The notes under the pieces were generated by a model. That model was not told the origin of the DNA. It saw only the letters and a program-made list of their open reading frames with translations, and did not search any database. From assembly GCA_002898555.1 (NCBI GenBank), contig BEHR01000018.1:1-64000 (forward strand): 64,000 nucleotides of DNA, given 5' to 3'. Positions 1 to 8,640 of the stretch are shown piece after piece (within the stretch, counting starts at the first letter, position 1; each line of letters opens with the position of its first letter). Position numbers and translations under genes: made by a program. The DNA is from a bacterium HR15 (GTDB lineage Bacteria; Armatimonadota; Fimbriimonadia; Fimbriimonadales; GBS-DC).

Positions 1-444
1 GCAGTTCCCAAAAGCCATTAGAAAAATGACCGAGTTAACCTCTTCACACCGTCCTTCACACCCGCCATATCCCAGCGGTGGGCACGCCATCGGGGCTTGT
101 GGCTGCACCACGGGGCACACACACGGCGCAGGCAACTCGCTTTGCACCGCCAAACCGTTGCTGTCCATCGGATAGTATCCGCTCGGCTCGCCCGTAGCAC
201 CCATCATCAGCAACTCACCGCCTGTGTGCCGATACTGCCAGTTCTGATTGTACCCCAGCGCGCTGCCTGCAGGCAGGTAGTCCTCCACGCTTGACCAGCT
301 CGTTCCACCCATCGCCCGACTGTACACCCGCATCGGCACACCTCCACACCCTATCCGACACACATACCGATACTCCTGCTGACTGAGATAATCCCCCTTC
401 CACACACGAACCCCATCACTATTGTACCCATGTGCATAGGCAAA
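1..444 (-). CDS. Orphan Rhs module A (partial, cut by window start)
   Basis: An open frame runs leftward from 444 to the window edge and repeats the Rhs pre-tip segment found at the end of the full Rhs gene (GDYLSQQEYRYVCRIGC, SSVEDYLPAG, YPMDSNGLAVQSEL). After the conserved GYGGCEG segment it changes into its own tip, of which only about ten residues are visible. The frame starts directly after the TAA (445-447) of the upstream 149-residue gene, in the same frame and with no spacer. The first internal ATG is at 333, inside the repeat, without a ribosome site. This fits a silent tip cassette rather than an independently expressed protein. Its matching downstream gene lies outside the window. 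Confidence 0.6.
46..441 (-). repeat. Rhs pre-tip repeat, copy A
   Basis: Longest repeat copy together with copy D. Near-identical at the DNA level to 5580-5987, beginning at the paired CTTCACACC motif on the tip side and reaching the YGYNGDG-coding stretch on the core side. It is long enough to serve as a homologous recombination tract between the active Rhs gene and this orphan module. Confidence 0.85.
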
Positions 445-894
445 TTAAATCAAGATAATTTCTACATACTCTTTATTTGTAATGCCACGCCATAACCGCT
501 TGCTGTACCCCTTCCATATGCGGCGTGTGTCTAACCATAACTCGGCCCGGTACACACCACTTCGCTGCGGGAAGATAAAATACTTGGAAAGATTAAGCAC
601 ACGCCCACCCAACTCCTCAGGCGCCAAAGCAGTTAGCTCAGCATCCGTAATAGCCCCGGGACGAATACAGAGGCCGATCCCAGGAACAATATTACCCGTT
701 TGAATTTCAACAATACGCACCTTCATCGGCTGCTCACCTACATCAATACTGTTCCAAAACAGTCTCATCCGCCTTATCGGCACATAGATGATACGCGAAG
801 TCTGGTTTTCTATCATAACCCAAACGCGTATCTCTTGACCCTGCCTAACTTCTATCTTCTTAGGAAATACCCGCAGCAAGACATTTGATACCAT
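445..894 (-). CDS. 149-residue candidate immunity protein, Ig-like fold (cassette B)
   Basis: Short protein with no signal peptide or membrane segment. Its layout (KKIEVRQGQEIRVWVMIEN near the start, alternating hydrophobic strands, PQRSGVYRAELWL later) looks like an Ig/beta-sandwich domain of the kind seen in intracellular proteinase inhibitors and macroglobulin modules; this is a fold guess, not a recognised family. It begins 24 bases after the stop of the orphan module with a metzincin-like tip, behind a G-rich stretch that may be the ribosome site. The position just after a tip is that of an immunity gene in polymorphic toxin loci, and an inhibitor-like fold next to a protease-like tip is suggestive. 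Its TAA abuts orphan module A in the same frame. Confidence 0.65.
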   Translation of the reverse strand: MVSNVLLRVFPKKIEVRQGQEIRVWVMIENQTSRIIYVPIRRMRLFWNSIDVGEQPMKVRIVEIQTGNIVPGIGLCIRPGAITDAELTALAPEELGGRVLNLSKYFIFPQRSGVYRAELWLDTRRIWKGYSKRLWRGITNKEYVEIILI

Positions 895-917
895 CGTTTA
901 TACCCCCAATATCTATC

Positions 918-1684
918 TTATTCTGGGCATGGTGGGGTGCCAGGACCATACATATACCACTCGCATTGAAAGGCACGCGGGTGTCCCTCACCACAGACAT
1001 GAGCCATTTCATGAACTATAGTTCTGCCAAGGCAACCGCATCTTTGACGGTCAAAAGCACCAGGACATAACACTATCTCGTTGCCGGGGGGCGGAGCATA
1101 GCCACAATTTCTGTATCCTGGACCGCTACAGAGAGGATCCCAAGCAGGTGCGCAACGGATAACGAAGCCGTTGCGACACATCTCCTGTAAGCATTGTCTT
1201 AGTGATGTATTTCCTCCCACACGGGAACCGCAGAGATCCTGTAGATGGCGGCGGAGCTGCCTCTCTTGAGCAGGGGTGCATCCGACAAATTGCCAATTTC
1301 CCAGTTGCAGGGTTCGATAGCTCTCGTCCGGGGGGTGAGCAGGCAAGGGTAAGGGGACTTCTTTAACAGGGGGCAGTACCGGAGGTATCTCTTCACACCT
1401 TCCTCCTTCACACCCGCCATATCCCAGCGGTGGGCACGCCATCGGGGCTTGAGGACCCACCACGGGGCACACACACGGCGCAGGCAACTCGCTTTGCACC
1501 GCCAAACCGTTGCTGTCCATCGGATAGTATCCGCTCGGCTCGCCCGTAGCACCCATCATCAGCAACTCCCCGCCTGTGTGCCGATACTGCCAGTTCTGAT
1601 TGTACCCCAGCGCGTTCCCTGCAGGCAGGTAGTCCTCCACGCTTGCCCAGCTACTGCCATCTATCGCCCAGTTATATACCCGAC
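918..1684 (-). CDS. Orphan Rhs module B with metzincin-like tip
   Basis: The open frame carries the conserved pre-tip segment (SWASVEDYLPAGNALG, YPMDSNGLAVQSEL, CPPLGYGGCEGGRCEE), then a proline linker and a tip of roughly 160 residues. The tip holds HEMAHVCGEGH (982-1014), an exact HExxHxxGxxH zinc-protease motif of metzincin type, followed by a Trp/Tyr-rich end. Many cysteines suggest an extracytoplasmic protein. The open frame continues upstream to 1871, but there it overlaps the membrane gene at 1661-1969 and has no credible start codon (no in-frame ATG or GTG between about 1700 and the repeat). It is therefore probably a silent cassette activated by recombination into the full Rhs gene. 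The motif is visible; toxin function is inferred. Confidence 0.65.
1388..1684 (-). repeat. Rhs pre-tip repeat, copy B
   Basis: Near-identical to the matching parts of copies A, C and D from the CTTCACACC tip-side border to the codons for RVYNWAIDGSSWASVEDYL, which differ from RVYSRAMGGTSWSSVEDYL of copy D. The core-side end is shorter than in copies A and D and runs into the last codons of the 102-residue membrane gene. Confidence 0.85.
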
Positions 1685-1969
1685 TCCCCGCATTATACCT
1701 TGAATGAACGCCAACAAAAAAAGCAAGATGATCCAATATATCACAGCCCAAGTAAGCAACGGATAAGGGGCTTCGCGCCCAGGCTGCTGCCTTCGCAGCC
1801 TTCGCAAGTAGAGGGCGCCTCCCAGAAGCGGTACAACCCCAAAAAGCAAAAAAACTGAGAATGGTTTCCACGGTAAGAAGTCCAGGGGCGTATTCCAGAA
1901 AGAAGTCATGGCGAATAAAGTTCCCACCACTAAAACGGCAAATATTTCTTTTTTCGTGTCCCTGCTCAT
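1661..1969 (-). CDS. 102-residue three-segment membrane protein in Rhs array
   Basis: Starts at ATG 1969 (MSRDTKKE), eight bases after an AGGAG ribosome site; a longer frame to 2014 lacks this. Three hydrophobic stretches are visible (about residues 9-26, 33-52 and 72-92) with basic loops (LRRLRRQQ). The gene ends inside orphan module B, so the repeat has replaced whatever followed. It lies after the larger candidate immunity gene of cassette C and has no tip of its own upstream. It may be a second immunity gene of cassette C or a relic of a lost cassette. No family recognised. Confidence 0.6.
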   Translation of the reverse strand: MSRDTKKEIFAVLVVGTLFAMTSFWNTPLDFLPWKPFSVFLLFGVVPLLGGALYLRRLRRQQPGREAPYPLLTWAVIYWIILLFLLAFIQGIMRGVGYITGR

Positions 1970-2078
1970 TCTATCACTCCTGTTGGTATCTTCAGACTGC
2001 TGGCAGGAGACCAAGGCGAGGGAATGGCCAACTTCCCCCTGTCGCTCGGCTCACCCGTTTCGCCCAACTCCACCAATA

Positions 2079-3365
2079 TTACCCCAAAAGAAGCGCCAAT
2101 TCAGTCAAGAAGCCTAACCCCTTCTCATCATCTCGCGATGGAATACCACGAATAAACCATCGCCGAACACCTGATAGAGGGTCGATCAGAATCTGATAAA
2201 TCTCTAAATAGTGAGTTAGTTTCATACTCCCCATTACATAATCTCCTAAAATAATGGGCACCAATTGCTTGACCGGCTCCCTTCGCGCTATTGCTTGCTC
2301 CACTGCGGACACCTGCTGATCCAACCATTGATCGAAGCGTCTCGTGTCTGATAAATTAGCAAACCACACGCCCATCGGCATCAATATCTGACGCATCCAG
2401 CGAAGCGCAGGACGACATGCTCGCAACCAGGTGAGCCACTCTTGTTGAGCGGGGTGATCGCCTAAACATGCCTTCAACATGATTCGTGCCTCCTCAAAAG
2501 GCTCCCCGCGCAACGGCGAAAATAGCTTATCCACGACCGAGGGATTGCCTTGAAAGAGGCAGAAGTATATCAGCCAAGAAAGATGCTTGGCAAGCTGGAT
2601 CGCCTTCGCTTCGTCTCGTTGGGCAAGCGTTGCCAAAGTATGGCGCGCCTCGTATGCCACGCGGGTCAAAAGGCGTTGAAACGCAGAATGCCGGCGCAAC
2701 GGTTCACCAAACTTCAGCACAACCCCCAATAAGATCCGACTTCTCGGTTCCAGGGTGCGCTGTGTACGCATCTGCGCCAGAAGATAATCCTGTACCTGAT
2801 ATACAACCACTTCATCCAACACACTTTTCAAATCGCCTAATAGCCAGAGCATCTCATCCTGCTGATCCGCCCGATCGAAAAGCAGACGCAGATATTCCCG
2901 TTTACGCTCCGGACGCCATCGAAACAACGCTCGCAACGCGGTGTGATACATCGCGGCACCCTCCCGGAGACTCTTCCAAGTAGCCTCCAGCGCTTCGGCG
3001 TCTCCGAAGGCAGCCAAGCAATCGTGAAGAATTCCACTCTCAGGCTGAAGCTCGCCATCTTGAAGCACATGACCCAGATGCTTCAACTCAGCCCTGTAGC
3101 GTGCTAATTCGTCAGAAGGCAAGTGGATGGCACGCTCCAGAAACGCCTGAGCGATACCAAAGTAAATGCTTAGCCTGCTTGTCACCGTGGCGAGATTGGC
3201 TATATTAGGCGTTTGCTCTGCAAGTACACGGCGCAGGCAAGCGATTACCTCCGGTTCAGGGTGGATACTTCCCAGCTCCCGCCAGAGCCAGTGTGTGCAA
3301 GGAGCTTGACGTGCTTGCAATGCCTCAACGATGGTCCGAACCACTATCCGCTTTCGGCGCCACAT
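2079..3365 (-). CDS. 428-residue helical protein, candidate immunity (cassette C)
   Basis: Starts at ATG 3365 (MWRRKR), preceded by a strong AAGGAGGAAGG ribosome site and 13 bases after the stop of orphan module C; the frame is open upstream to 3527 but that part overlaps the module. The protein is rich in Leu, Arg, Glu and Ala with regularly spaced hydrophobics, suggesting an all-helical repeat (HEAT/TPR-like) architecture, and has no signal peptide. No family recognised. Its tight placement behind a tip with a different sequence fits an immunity role, though 428 residues is long for such a protein, so an unrelated cargo gene is possible. Confidence 0.7.
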   Translation of the reverse strand: MWRRKRIVVRTIVEALQARQAPCTHWLWRELGSIHPEPEVIACLRRVLAEQTPNIANLATVTSRLSIYFGIAQAFLERAIHLPSDELARYRAELKHLGHVLQDGELQPESGILHDCLAAFGDAEALEATWKSLREGAAMYHTALRALFRWRPERKREYLRLLFDRADQQDEMLWLLGDLKSVLDEVVVYQVQDYLLAQMRTQRTLEPRSRILLGVVLKFGEPLRRHSAFQRLLTRVAYEARHTLATLAQRDEAKAIQLAKHLSWLIYFCLFQGNPSVVDKLFSPLRGEPFEEARIMLKACLGDHPAQQEWLTWLRACRPALRWMRQILMPMGVWFANLSDTRRFDQWLDQQVSAVEQAIARREPVKQLVPIILGDYVMGSMKLTHYLEIYQILIDPLSGVRRWFIRGIPSRDDEKGLGFLTELALLLG

Positions 3366-3378
3366 AAGCCTTCCTCCT

Positions 3379-4164
3379 TCATGGAAACCTCCGCTTGCAG
3401 TTCTCAATACAACGATCCTCCCAAGGAGGTAAAGCAGGGAGCCACTTGATCTTTTGACAGCACTGTATGCAGACCCCTCGTTGAAGAGAGCGGTCATATG
3501 GAAGCGCCACGATAACACAGTCATCAATAGTGGTCACACAACCATGTGGCCGACCGTTGAACCCTGGAGGACCGTGCCCTATACACCCCGGAGCATGGGG
3601 AGGAGCTGGAACAAACCGCGGATAATCAGGTGGCAGTGAGGGCGGCGGCTGCGGTTGCCAGGAGCCTATACACCATTGCATACATAGGTAGTACGAGAGA
3701 TCACCCAAAATACCCTTCCTGAATGGTGCGCATAGGTTGTGGCAGTTCTCAATCCACCCTGGTGGAACGGTTGGATACAGACAACCCCACCAAAAGCATT
3801 CCTCATCCCCTGCACACCCGCCATATCCCAGCGGCGGGCACGCCATCGGGGCTTGAGGACCCACCACGGGGCACACACACGGCGCAGGCAACTCGCTCTG
3901 AACCGCCAAACCGTTGCTGTCCATCGGATAGTACCCACTCGGCTCACCCGTTGCACCCATCATCAGCAACTCACCGCCTGTGTGCCGATACTGCCAGTTC
4001 TGATTGTACCCCAGCGCGTTGCCTGCAGGCAGGTAGTCCTCCACGCTTGACCAGCTCGTTCCACCCATCGCCCGACTGTACACCCGCATCGGTTGCCCCA
4101 GAGCTACTTGCAGTTTTTCTACAAGAACGATCAGGGCGACCGCATCAGTTGTCCGATGCTCCAC
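3379..4164 (-). CDS. Orphan Rhs module C with cysteine-rich tip
   Basis: Carries the conserved segment MRVYSRAMGGTSWSSVEDYL through CPPLGYGGC and then a tip of about 150 residues with some twenty cysteines, in clusters such as ECFWWGC, CMQWC, GVCIQCCQK and CIENCKRRF, separated by proline-rich linkers. This pattern fits a disulfide-rich secreted domain; no catalytic motif is recognised. A GTG start at 4164 lies in the end of the preceding gene (overlap of 20 bases), and an internal ATG at 4089 is the alternative. Neither has a clear ribosome site, so translation is either coupled or absent. Confidence 0.6.
   Translation of the reverse strand: MEHRTTDAVALIVLVEKLQVALGQPMRVYSRAMGGTSWSSVEDYLPAGNALGYNQNWQYRHTGGELLMMGATGEPSGYYPMDSNGLAVQSELPAPCVCPVVGPQAPMACPPLGYGGCAGDEECFWWGCLYPTVPPGWIENCHNLCAPFRKGILGDLSYYLCMQWCIGSWQPQPPPSLPPDYPRFVPAPPHAPGCIGHGPPGFNGRPHGCVTTIDDCVIVALPYDRSLQRGVCIQCCQKIKWLPALPPWEDRCIENCKRRFP
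3803..4092 (-). repeat. Rhs pre-tip repeat, copy C
   Basis: Near-identical to copy D from the CACACCCGCCATATCC border to the codons for PMRVYSRAMGG. Upstream of 4092 the sequence departs abruptly from copies A and D, marking the core-side junction of this cassette. The tip-side junction at 3803 is equally sharp. Confidence 0.85.
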
Positions 4165-5107
4165 GATTTTTCGAACAGCCTCCCAACCAACAGATTCCTT
4201 TTACTCCCCAACCTGTATCGAACTCCGCGACAACTACTCCTTGCCTAACCATGCTCCTAATACGAAAGGTTTTTATTTCAGGCAGGAAACGCCTGAAATC
4301 GAACGAAACATACTCTGTTAGAATATAGTCACCACATGGTGAAACAATTACTGGGGTTTCGTCCTTGGGTAACCATCCCGAAAGATTTATCACTGAAATA
4401 CGGTCGTGACGCAAATCATACCGCAGGATCTCATGCTGAGCCTTATCATAGACGAAAACACTTGCACCACTGGGTGTCCAACCCAACGCACGCGCTTGGA
4501 ACACTTTGCGCGCCTCTTGTCCTATAGCGGGAAGCAAATAGGTCCATCCACCACTTTCCATTAGAAGCGCTCTACCCGTAGGAGAAAAATGAATTACCTG
4601 TGGAATTGGCATATTCGGAAGCACGCGCTCTTGCGTCCAAACGATGCTATTGTTGGTGATTCTATAGCTCGCAACGAATACTTTGTCTTTGGTGCACCAA
4701 ATAGCAAACTTTTCCCGCAACGAAAGTGCGATGAGCCGTTTCCCCAAAGGAATTTCCATCCTCCAGCTTCGTGCGTGCTGAATATCGTAAAGCCTCCCCG
4801 ACTTGCCACAACCCAAGACTATGTGCGTTTTGGAGTCGGTGTTAGCACACCAAGGCTCTTGTGTGCAAGGCTGAATAAGTTTGGTCTGTTGGGAAGACCT
4901 TTTAAACGATACTTTCCATAGACCGCGTCCTGTGCTCTTCCGAATACTACTCCTTATTCCTGCTAAGGGCTGATCTGGTGGTCGCGTCTCTACGGCGAAT
5001 ATAAAGACGCCCTCAGGGGGCTGGTTCTCACGCAAACAACGCGTCTTCACCAGAACCAATGTGATCAGCAAAAACATCGCCAGAATACTCAGGAACAGCC
5101 GCCGCAT
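4145..5107 (-). CDS. Membrane-anchored 320-residue protein, candidate immunity (cassette D)
   Basis: Begins 20 bases after the Rhs stop codon. The first 20 or so residues (MRRLFLSILAMFLLITLVLV) form a signal anchor; the rest should be extracytoplasmic. Repeating blocks such as VIHFSPTGRALLMESGGWTY and PVIVSPCGDYILTEY look like blades of a WD40/TolB-type beta-propeller, which is a pattern judgement only. Position directly after the active Rhs tip and likely cotranscription make it the candidate immunity protein of that tip. No family recognised. Confidence 0.65.
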   Translation of the reverse strand: MRRLFLSILAMFLLITLVLVKTRCLRENQPPEGVFIFAVETRPPDQPLAGIRSSIRKSTGRGLWKVSFKRSSQQTKLIQPCTQEPWCANTDSKTHIVLGCGKSGRLYDIQHARSWRMEIPLGKRLIALSLREKFAIWCTKDKVFVASYRITNNSIVWTQERVLPNMPIPQVIHFSPTGRALLMESGGWTYLLPAIGQEARKVFQARALGWTPSGASVFVYDKAQHEILRYDLRHDRISVINLSGWLPKDETPVIVSPCGDYILTEYVSFDFRRFLPEIKTFRIRSMVRQGVVVAEFDTGWGVKGICWLGGCSKNRGASDN

Positions 5108-5127
5108 CTTAGAAGCCTCGCAACTAA

Positions 5128-8100
5128 TTACTGTAAAGGATAGATTATTTTTCTCAAGTCGCTATCTGTAAACCCACTAAGTAAGCAGCTATCGAGCACA
5201 TCCACAACAAAATCATGACAATTGGCAAAGAGCATATCGTAGACATCCACCCACTCATATTGTAGATAATCTCCATAACTGCATATGCATCTCTTTTCAT
5301 GTTCTGTTACACTATATACTGCGCATTTGAGGTATGGATCATCCCTTAGATTGGATGTGGAACCAGGAGGTACCTCGAAAATCTTCCCGCACGCTGCAAT
5401 CAAGGAATGCGATACTATCCCACCCGTATCTTTTACAGGACGCGTACATATAAGTATAGAAGTTCGGGTATTCAGCCGACCACTACTTAGCATGTGATAG
5501 ACAGGCTGTGGTAAAAAGGGATCAAGAGGTGGAAAAGGCATCTGTGGCGGCGGATTCGGTAAAGCAGGAGGCATTGGCGTTTCCTCACATCTTCCTCCTT
5601 CACACCCCCCATATCCCAGCGGTGGGCACGCCATCGGGGCTTGGGGCTGCACCACGGGACAGACACACGGCGCAGGCAACTCGCTCTGCACCGCCAAACC
5701 GTTGCTGTCCATCGGATAGTACCCACTCGGCTCACCTGCAGCACCCATCATCAGCAACTCACCGCCTGTGTGCCGATACTGCCAGTTCTGATTGTACCCC
5801 AGCGCGTTCCCTGCAGGCAGGTAGTCCTCCACGCTTGACCAGCTCGTTCCCCCCATCGCCCGACTGTACACCCGCATCGGCACACCTCCACACCCTATCC
5901 GACACACATACCGATATTCCTGCTGACTGAGATAATCCCCCTTCCACACACGAATGCCATCGCCATTATACCCGTACACATACGCCACTTGCAAACTACC
6001 ATTCCCATAATCCCGCTCTATCCGCACCAAACGACCCTCCTCATCATACGAAAACACCCGATCATACGCCACCGACGGGGCATCCCAACGCGCCAAAGTG
6101 CCTTCAGGGTTCCATACAAAACTGTTCACCTCGCCCGTCCACACATCCTGCACCGACGACAACCGACCTGACACCTCGTCATAGGCATAAAAGTCCCAGT
6201 GCGTACCGTTCACCACATCGTCCCGCATCACAAACGCACGGCTCCCGTCGGGATTGTAAGCGTAGCTCCGCGAATACGCCACCTGACCTGTGCGCTGTTC
6301 GCTCTCCAGCCTCCCTGCGGGCGTGTAAGTGTAGACCGTCGTGTCCCCACTCGGACGCTCCACGCTCTGCACCACACGACCCAACAGGTCATAGGTATAC
6401 TCATACCCTATCAGCAAAGTGCCATCCGCTTTCCTGTGTTCCACTTTCCACACAAAGCCCACCTGCGACGGGTTGTCCGCACCATAGTAGGTATACTCTA
6501 CATAACTCCCGTTCGGATAGTCCTCGCGCTTCAGCCGTCCCGTCGCGTTGTCATAAGTATACACCACCGTGCCCCGATTGTCGCCCACACTCTGCAACCG
6601 TCCTAACTTGTCATAACCGTTCTCTATCGTGCGCACCACGCTGTTATCCGCTCGCAACTCTTTCTCAAAGCGTTTCCTGCCTGCCGGGTCATACTCAGCG
6701 GAGACGGCGACCACCTCGATGCCTTCCCCACTGCCACAGCAGCCGCGTTGCTCCCGCACGCGCCCCCAAGCGTCGTAGGTGTAGTCGCGCCTGCCTGCGC
6801 CATCCTCCACCCACACCCGACGGTTCTCACCATCCCAGCCCATACGCACATCCGCGCTGCGAGGATAATCAATCCCCCGCAAACGACCCCAAGTGTCATA
6901 ACTGTACAGCGTCGTCTCGCTGCTCGTCTCACCCGTCTGTACCACACGCCGAACCAGCCACCCGACGCCCCCATAGTCCATCTCGCGCCAATAACCACCA
7001 GGCACTATCACCTTCTTCAACTGACCACGACGCGCCAAGTTCGCCTCATCCGACCCGTAATACGCATACTCCGTCACCCGACCCAACGCATCCACCACCC
7101 GACGCACCTGACCATACGCCGGCTCGCCCAACTCATAATCATACACATACTGCGTCTGCGCACCCTCAGGGTCGGTGACACGCTTCACATCCCCATACGC
7201 CGTATAACTATACTCCCAAGTGTGGTTGAGCGCGTCCGTCACCTTCCACACCCGATCACTGTTCGGGTAATAGGTATAACTCGTCTGCGCCCCGTTCGGC
7301 TCCTTGCTCCAGAGCAGGTTGCCCTGTGTATCATAGTTCCATTCCCACACCAGCCCCGCAGCATCTTGACGCTTCACCACCTGATACTGCCCGTTGTACC
7401 ACAACCGCGTGGTCAAACGCACCAGCGTCGCGTCCCCACCCTGCGTCAGACGCACCACCGTCACGCCCGAAAAGCCATACTCTGTCCACACCCCTGTCGG
7501 GTCGGTCCAGCGACTGCTCCCAGTTTCGGGCGTGCCACTGCTCGTAATCCCCACAGGCTCCGCACGCCAATAACTCGCCGTCCACTGGTTGCCAGCCGCA
7601 TCACGAAACCACTTCAGCGCGTCGCTCGTCGCGCTCACATAGCCATACTGCCATTCCTGCCTTAGCCGATCCGTCCAGCGCACCACATTCCCCCGACCGT
7701 TGTAGCCAAACACCACCTCATAACCGCGCACCTGACCGTTCTCATCAGCCACCTCAGGAAAGCGCACCTTCCACAAACGCCCCTGACCATCGTACACCAG
7801 CTCCCATACACGCCCCGTGAAGTCCACTACCTGCCACAGCCGATTGTTCGTGTAAGTCAGGCTCAGCGCGCGTCCATACCGATCCGTAATCTGGCTCAAC
7901 TGCCCGTTCACATAGCTCAACACCACTGCCCGTGCGTACTTGTCCTCCACACGCTCCAGCACGCGCACCCCCTGCGCGTTGTTCTGGGAGGCGAACACCC
8001 AACGCTCTTCACTCCCACGCCGCGTCAACACATACCGCCCATCCGCCTGACGCACCAGACGGTCAAACACGCCTGTCGGCGGCGTGAAGACCCCATCCCC

Positions 8101-8640
8101 ATCGGGGTCATTATACACCCAACGCGAGCCATCCCCTTCTTGCACGGTCGCCTGCGTCTGCGGGCTATTGAGCGTGAGGCACACATGCCAACTGTGCGTC
8201 CACTTAGGGGCAATCGGAGACGGCTGGCTCGGATTGGCTTGCGAGTTGAACACGAGGCTCAACGAGACCCCGTTTGCCCACCCGACCAGCGGCAGCTGCA
8301 GGCAGAGATTGCCGTTGCCCAAATTCACCACGCCGCCATAGACGCCTGCGCTCGCGCCCCACGCAGGCGGCAGCCCAGGCGCAGGGGCAACGGGTGGGGT
8401 CTCCTGCGCACGCTGCAGGGGCAAGAGAGTTGCCAGCCAAGTTTTGAGGCGGGTCTTGAAGGGGATAGCAGGGGTGGAAGTGGCAATTAGAGTGTTGACA
8501 CTATTTACCCCCCCCGCAGAGAGCGAGTACGGGCAAGTTCCGCTGCCACCCCAAACTGCGGTGGCACCACCAACGACACGCACAGCACCGCGGCAAACGC
8601 CTTTGCCGTTCCCTTCTGCGCCAACACCTGGCGCACCCAA
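5128..8640 (-). CDS. Rhs/YD-repeat polymorphic toxin-like protein (full-length copy)
   Basis: A 1170-codon frame. From about residue 90 it has the VNLGNGNL and WTHSWHVCLTL segments typical of the N-terminal region before Rhs repeats, then more than fifteen YD-type repeats (YDAWGRV, YDLLGRVVQS, YTPAGRLESE, YNPDGSR), which in this superfamily build a hollow beta-cocoon. Residues about 884-1020 are the segment repeated in the orphan modules. The tip (about 1020-1170) has VSHSLI (His near 1078) and NCHDFVVDVLD (Cys near 1141); a His-before-Cys order with NC-x-x-F fits circularly permuted papain/NlpC-like cysteine peptidases, which is an inference. The first ~43 codons before the G run are an out-of-frame shadow; the true N-terminus is the signal peptide frame at 8505-8660. 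Confidence 0.85.
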   Translation of the reverse strand: MGAPGVGAEGNGKGVCRGAVRVVGGATAVWGGSGTCPYSLSAGGVNSVNTLIATSTPAIPFKTRLKTWLATLLPLQRAQETPPVAPAPGLPPAWGASAGVYGGVVNLGNGNLCLQLPLVGWANGVSLSLVFNSQANPSQPSPIAPKWTHSWHVCLTLNSPQTQATVQEGDGSRWVYNDPDGDGVFTPPTGVFDRLVRQADGRYVLTRRGSEERWVFASQNNAQGVRVLERVEDKYARAVVLSYVNGQLSQITDRYGRALSLTYTNNRLWQVVDFTGRVWELVYDGQGRLWKVRFPEVADENGQVRGYEVVFGYNGRGNVVRWTDRLRQEWQYGYVSATSDALKWFRDAAGNQWTASYWRAEPVGITSSGTPETGSSRWTDPTGVWTEYGFSGVTVVRLTQGGDATLVRLTTRLWYNGQYQVVKRQDAAGLVWEWNYDTQGNLLWSKEPNGAQTSYTYYPNSDRVWKVTDALNHTWEYSYTAYGDVKRVTDPEGAQTQYVYDYELGEPAYGQVRRVVDALGRVTEYAYYGSDEANLARRGQLKKVIVPGGYWREMDYGGVGWLVRRVVQTGETSSETTLYSYDTWGRLRGIDYPRSADVRMGWDGENRRVWVEDGAGRRDYTYDAWGRVREQRGCCGSGEGIEVVAVSAEYDPAGRKRFEKELRADNSVVRTIENGYDKLGRLQSVGDNRGTVVYTYDNATGRLKREDYPNGSYVEYTYYGADNPSQVGFVWKVEHRKADGTLLIGYEYTYDLLGRVVQSVERPSGDTTVYTYTPAGRLESEQRTGQVAYSRSYAYNPDGSRAFVMRDDVVNGTHWDFYAYDEVSGRLSSVQDVWTGEVNSFVWNPEGTLARWDAPSVAYDRVFSYDEEGRLVRIERDYGNGSLQVAYVYGYNGDGIRVWKGDYLSQQEYRYVCRIGCGGVPMRVYSRAMGGTSWSSVEDYLPAGNALGYNQNWQYRHTGGELLMMGAAGEPSGYYPMDSNGLAVQSELPAPCVCPVVQPQAPMACPPLGYGGCEGGRCEETPMPPALPNPPPQMPFPPLDPFLPQPVYHMLSSGRLNTRTSILICTRPVKDTGGIVSHSLIAACGKIFEVPPGSTSNLRDDPYLKCAVYSVTEHEKRCICSYGDYLQYEWVDVYDMLFANCHDFVVDVLDSCLLSGFTDSDLRKIIYPLQ
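5580..5987 (-). repeat. Rhs pre-tip repeat, copy D (in the full-length gene)
   Basis: Reference copy of the repeat, embedded in frame near the 3' end of the Rhs gene. It encodes YGYNGDG, GDYLSQQEYRYVC, SSVEDYLPAG, YPMDSNGLAVQSEL, CVCPVVQPQAPMACPPLG and the cysteine-rich border GGCEGGRCEE, after which each module has a different tip. Confidence 0.9.

Noticed and set aside
1-5987. Insertion sequence explanation for the four Rhs repeats
   Set aside because: No transposase or terminal inverted repeats; the repeats are coding, in frame and followed by distinct tips.
6748-7665. 305-codon plus-strand open frame opposite the Rhs gene
   Set aside because: Antisense shadow of GC-rich YD repeats; His/Pro/Ile-biased composition, no ribosome site, and the minus frame carries clear Rhs repeats.
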